In this document: positions 8,346 to 10,375 of the stretch, one piece after another
Numbering within the stretch: position 1 is the first letter of the stretch
Layout: every line of letters begins with the position of its first letter
From: Phoronis ovalis
Lineage: Eukaryota > Phoronida > Phoronidae
NCBI GenBank assembly: GCA_028565635.1
Contig: JAOXYB010064423.1
Coordinates: forward strand, 1 to 10,375
Direction of reading: 5' to 3'
Length of the DNA stretch: 10,375 bases
Notes under the pieces: generated by a model
What the model saw: only the letters and a program-made list of their open reading frames with translations
Database searches by the model: none
What the model was told of the DNA's origin: nothing
Program-made: the position numbers and the translations under genes

Positions 8346-8836
8346 TGGTTATTCATTCTTGGTATAAACATAAAAGGTTGACGGTTCTGTCCCCTTAACT
8401 GCCTCCTAGGAGTCACCCAAAGTCAGTCTAAATAAATCCATCTGTTATTATTTCGTGTCTTCTCAACTAACGCCAGAGCTTAACCAAAGCATCTTAGTTG
8501 ACCACAAAGTGTTACTAGTTTACAAATTGCCAGTTTGTGATAGAAACTGTATATCTAAAGGGGTGCTGGACATAACATTAATAGATGGCGGAAAATAGGG
8601 GATCTCATTTATTTTCTGTCCGAAGGGAGGGGGTAACAATTTACACTGTTTGTGTGAGCAAATCTCAGAACAATTTTATCATTTTGCTATTTAACACAGT
8701 AATTTAGAGTAGTCTTACTCAAAGACTATAAAGTAATTTGTAACCATAGTTACACTTTCAATGTCCGAAAATGTGTGCAAACATTTATTATTTGGCTAGA
8801 GCATTTGTTGACAAGTCTAAAAAAAATTACTGAAAA

Positions 8837-9046
8837 CTACGTGCATTTCTCTAATGAGTCATTTACATTTTCGTGAATCAAGTCAGCAGCTGCACTGTCA
8901 CTTTCATTGCTATTACCAGTGTCTTTACCATTGTCACTTGTACATCTACTAGCTAGCACTGAGGTCACTACTGCATCATTAAGCTTTTCTTCTGTATACC
9001 TTCTGCTGATGTTTTTAATTCTTTCTACAACGTCACGCAATAGTTC
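8837..9046 (-). pseudogene. C-terminal fragment of an unidentified, possibly transposon-encoded protein
   Basis: A minus-strand frame of about 69 codons ending in TAG. It starts near CELLRDVVERIKNISRR, with a regular basic, helix-like pattern (RRYTEEKLNDAVVTSVLAS), and ends in a hydrophilic Asp, Asn, Ser and Glu-rich tail (GKDTGNSNESDSAAADL). The composition is protein-like and unlike the AT-driven frames nearby. A TGA sits directly upstream with no splice acceptor, and there is no ATG at the start, so it looks like a truncated remnant. The repeats around it suggest a transposon origin. I do not recognise the family. Confidence 0.3.
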
Positions 9047-9092
9047 ACATCACAAGGCGTTTGTCAATCACATACTACAACGATTTAGGAGG

Positions 9093-9189
9093 GCTGTAGG
9101 GTGGGTATCGCGAGCAGCGAGCATTTGGTCTGTTAAGTCCGAGCAGCGAGCATCCATTGTCCAGGACTGTTAAATGCGAGCAGCGAGCT
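9093..9189. repeat. Dispersed repeat, copy B (GCGAGCAGCGAGC family)
   Basis: GTAGGGTGGGTATCGCGAGC opens the copy. Cores at about 9109, 9138 and 9175 each read close to GCGAGCAGCGAGC, the last two after GTTAAG or GTTAAA. The order and spacing of the first two cores resemble copy A at 5251-5412. Confidence 0.65.
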
Positions 9190-9557
9190 TTATTTACTTG
9201 CCTCTTATAAGCAAATAGCGAGTTATTTTCTTTTGCTTTTGTCCCCAGGGAATTCTTACTGTGGGCACCACATTCAGTCACATTCACGCTGTTTTCGTTT
9301 ACACTCAAATGCAGCGACCTTCAACTCTAAAACTTCCCACAATAATTTCCGCTTCCGCCCGACCTTGTTATCAACCAACAGAAGCCCGATCATCAAAGCC
9401 AAAGGTAATTGAAGTTGGAGTTAATATTTCAAGTTTCGGGAACTTGTAAAACACTTACAGATGGTTTTATGAACATCGTACAATGTGACATCAGTGGTGA
9501 AGAAAATATGTCAAATATTCATTTAGACGAGGATATGTATCATGAAATATAAATCAC
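9190..9557. other. Last-intron or intergenic DNA, weakly protein-like
   Basis: No gene recognised. Near 9470-9550 one + frame reads GEENMSNIHLDEDMYHEI before a stop. Together with the acidic stretch on the far side of the inverted-repeat element, it could be a decayed reading frame into which that element inserted. Homology is not established. Confidence 0.3.
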
Positions 9558-9566
9558 AGTTCTGGG
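9558..9566. repeat. Left 9-bp target-site duplication
   Basis: AGTTCTGGG directly precedes the TAGTCTTGGT end of the inverted-repeat element and is repeated exactly at its other end (10085-10093). Confidence 0.7.
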
Positions 9567-10084
9567 TAGTCTTGGTTCATGGCGCTCTGCACTAGCTCTT
9601 GATAATCCGACTTGTGAGCTGCGCGAACAGTCATTGGAACTTACATATGTAATTCCTATGTAATTCCTACCGAATTAGTTCATGCATCACTGTCCAGATA
9701 CTCTCTGATTATCTAACTTCATCTTCAATTACTCCTTTCACCATATGGAATTCCTGAATGCAGTTTTTACCATGCAGTAAGCTTGTTTTACCCTGGACCT
9801 CACACAGCAACCCAGCATTTTTGGCCCGTTTTTTGGCAAGTACCCCATCCATCCCTCTGGGTGCCAGTGAAGGAGTTGCAAATAGCCATAGATGTAGTGG
9901 GAGTTGAAGCTGGATAATCAGAGAGTATCTGGATGCTAATATATGAACTCATTAGTAGGAATTACATAGATTTCCAAATTTGAGCACTTTCACTGTACTT
10001 GGCTATGTAAGTTTCCATGACTGTTCGCACAGCTCACAAATCAGATTATAAAGAGCTAGTGCAGAACGTCATGTACCAAGATTA
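9567..10084. mobile_element. Non-autonomous DNA transposon with long terminal inverted repeats (Mutator-like or foldback MITE)
   Basis: A 518-bp element. The left arm (9567-9748) is the imperfect reverse complement of the right arm (9886-10084), around a 137-bp centre. The outer 80 bp differ at roughly a dozen positions. Shared blocks include TTCTGCACTAGCTCTT-like, GCGAACAGTCAT and CCAGATACTCTCTGATTAT. The left arm has a tandem TATGTAATTCC (9646-9667) where the right has about 35 unrelated bases. A perfect 9-bp direct repeat flanks it. Long inverted repeats with a 9-bp duplication are typical of Mutator-like elements (established knowledge). It has no transposase frame, so it would need one supplied in trans. 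The arm divergence implies an old insertion. Confidence 0.75.
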
Positions 10085-10093
10085 AGTTCTGGG
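10085..10093. repeat. Right 9-bp target-site duplication
   Basis: AGTTCTGGG follows the terminal ACCAAGATTA of the element and is identical to 9558-9566. Confidence 0.7.
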
Positions 10094-10375
10094 ACACTTG
10101 ACGATGATATTTTTGAACATGAAGATAATGGTGGTGATAACAACACTGATGATATGGATACCAGCAATTACTACATCACCACAAGACCAACCAGGACTGG
10201 CAGAAGAACTGGATGGTCAACTTCTCGTTTTGGCTGGGAGTGAGCGGGACAGAAAGAAATATGATTTGCATGTACGCCATGTAAATACTGACGGTAAATA
10301 TATCTGACATATTTTCTTTTTTAAACATCAATGGTGAAGATATTGTGATCCATTAAAATGAGGACACTCAATGCA
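10094..10375 (+). other. Possible decayed coding tail, otherwise no gene
   Basis: One + frame is open from 10085 to the TGA at 10241-10243. It is Asp and Asn-rich (DDDIFEHEDNGGDNNTDD) and then basic (TTRPTRTGRRTGWSTSRFG), an acidic-to-basic ending seen in many transposon polyproteins. The overlapping frame at 10098-10307 is longer but lacks a plausible composition. The SULT last exon is not here. Confidence 0.2.

Larger units (their letters stand above)
8058..8836. other. Start of the last intron; no gene recognised
   Basis: Downstream of the exon 4 donor. I looked for a GDWKN plus FTVxxNExFD block to finish the SULT gene and found none here or further on. A TATAAA at about 8361, an AATAAA near 8430 and a palindrome CTCCTAGGAG near 8404 lie close together, vaguely like a solo LTR, but no ends could be fixed. 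ATGGCGG at 8585 opens a frame of about 40 codons with no domain. Confidence 0.5.

Noticed and set aside
8345-8480. Solo LTR suggested by TATAAA, AATAAA and a palindrome in a row
   Set aside because: No TG...CA ends, target duplication or primer-binding site could be fixed.
8585-8710. ATGGCGG frame of about 40 codons as a new first exon
   Set aside because: Good start context only; no domain and no supported splice partner.
1-10375. tRNA, rRNA, CRISPR arrays or bacterial operons
   Set aside because: No cloverleaf with GTTCRA arm, no rRNA core strings, no regularly spaced identical repeats with unique spacers, and no ribosome-binding-site-led gene strings were seen. The 23-bp array has no spacers.

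Overview
The window reads as AT-rich metazoan nuclear DNA. Short coding blocks are separated by GT-AG introns of 0.4-2.1 kb, and there is abundant non-coding sequence with small repeats and transposon-derived pieces. The protein family form (a THW-type cytosolic sulfotransferase) and the overall texture suggest an invertebrate, perhaps a mollusc or another lophotrochozoan. That taxonomic guess is inference only. Nothing looks bacterial or viral.

Two members of one gene family lie in tandem on the + strand. At the left edge (1-469) are the last two exons of a sulfotransferase (SULT) copy. It shows an in-frame TGA, a TG in place of the expected AG splice acceptor, and a frame change inside the conserved C-terminal block, so it is called a pseudogene. 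At 4214-8057 is a second, apparently intact SULT gene with four consecutive coding exons in compatible phase (1, 1, 0, 1), giving 268 codons plus one base. Its final exon, which should carry the GDWKN-type C-terminal block, is not found in the remaining 2.3 kb and must lie beyond the window or be lost.

The 3.7 kb between the two copies has no recognisable gene, only weak signals (possible splice donors, short inverted repeats, a small minus-strand ORF). Intron 1 of the intact gene carries a 91-bp tandem duplication, a 23-bp minisatellite and one copy of a repeat rich in GCGAGCAGCGAGC. Intron 3 carries a CTCF-like motif. From 8058 to the end the DNA is repeat-rich. It holds an 11-bp direct-repeat pair flanking about 155 bp, a minus-strand protein-tail fragment, a second copy of the GCGAGCAGCGAGC repeat, and a 518-bp long-inverted-repeat element bounded by a perfect 9-bp direct repeat. 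That last structure is the one to expect of a Mutator-like or foldback non-autonomous DNA transposon.

I see no wholly new multi-gene system. The most informative points are the decayed tandem SULT copy, the change of Lys to Thr in the RKG cofactor motif of the intact copy, and the well-delimited inverted-repeat element.
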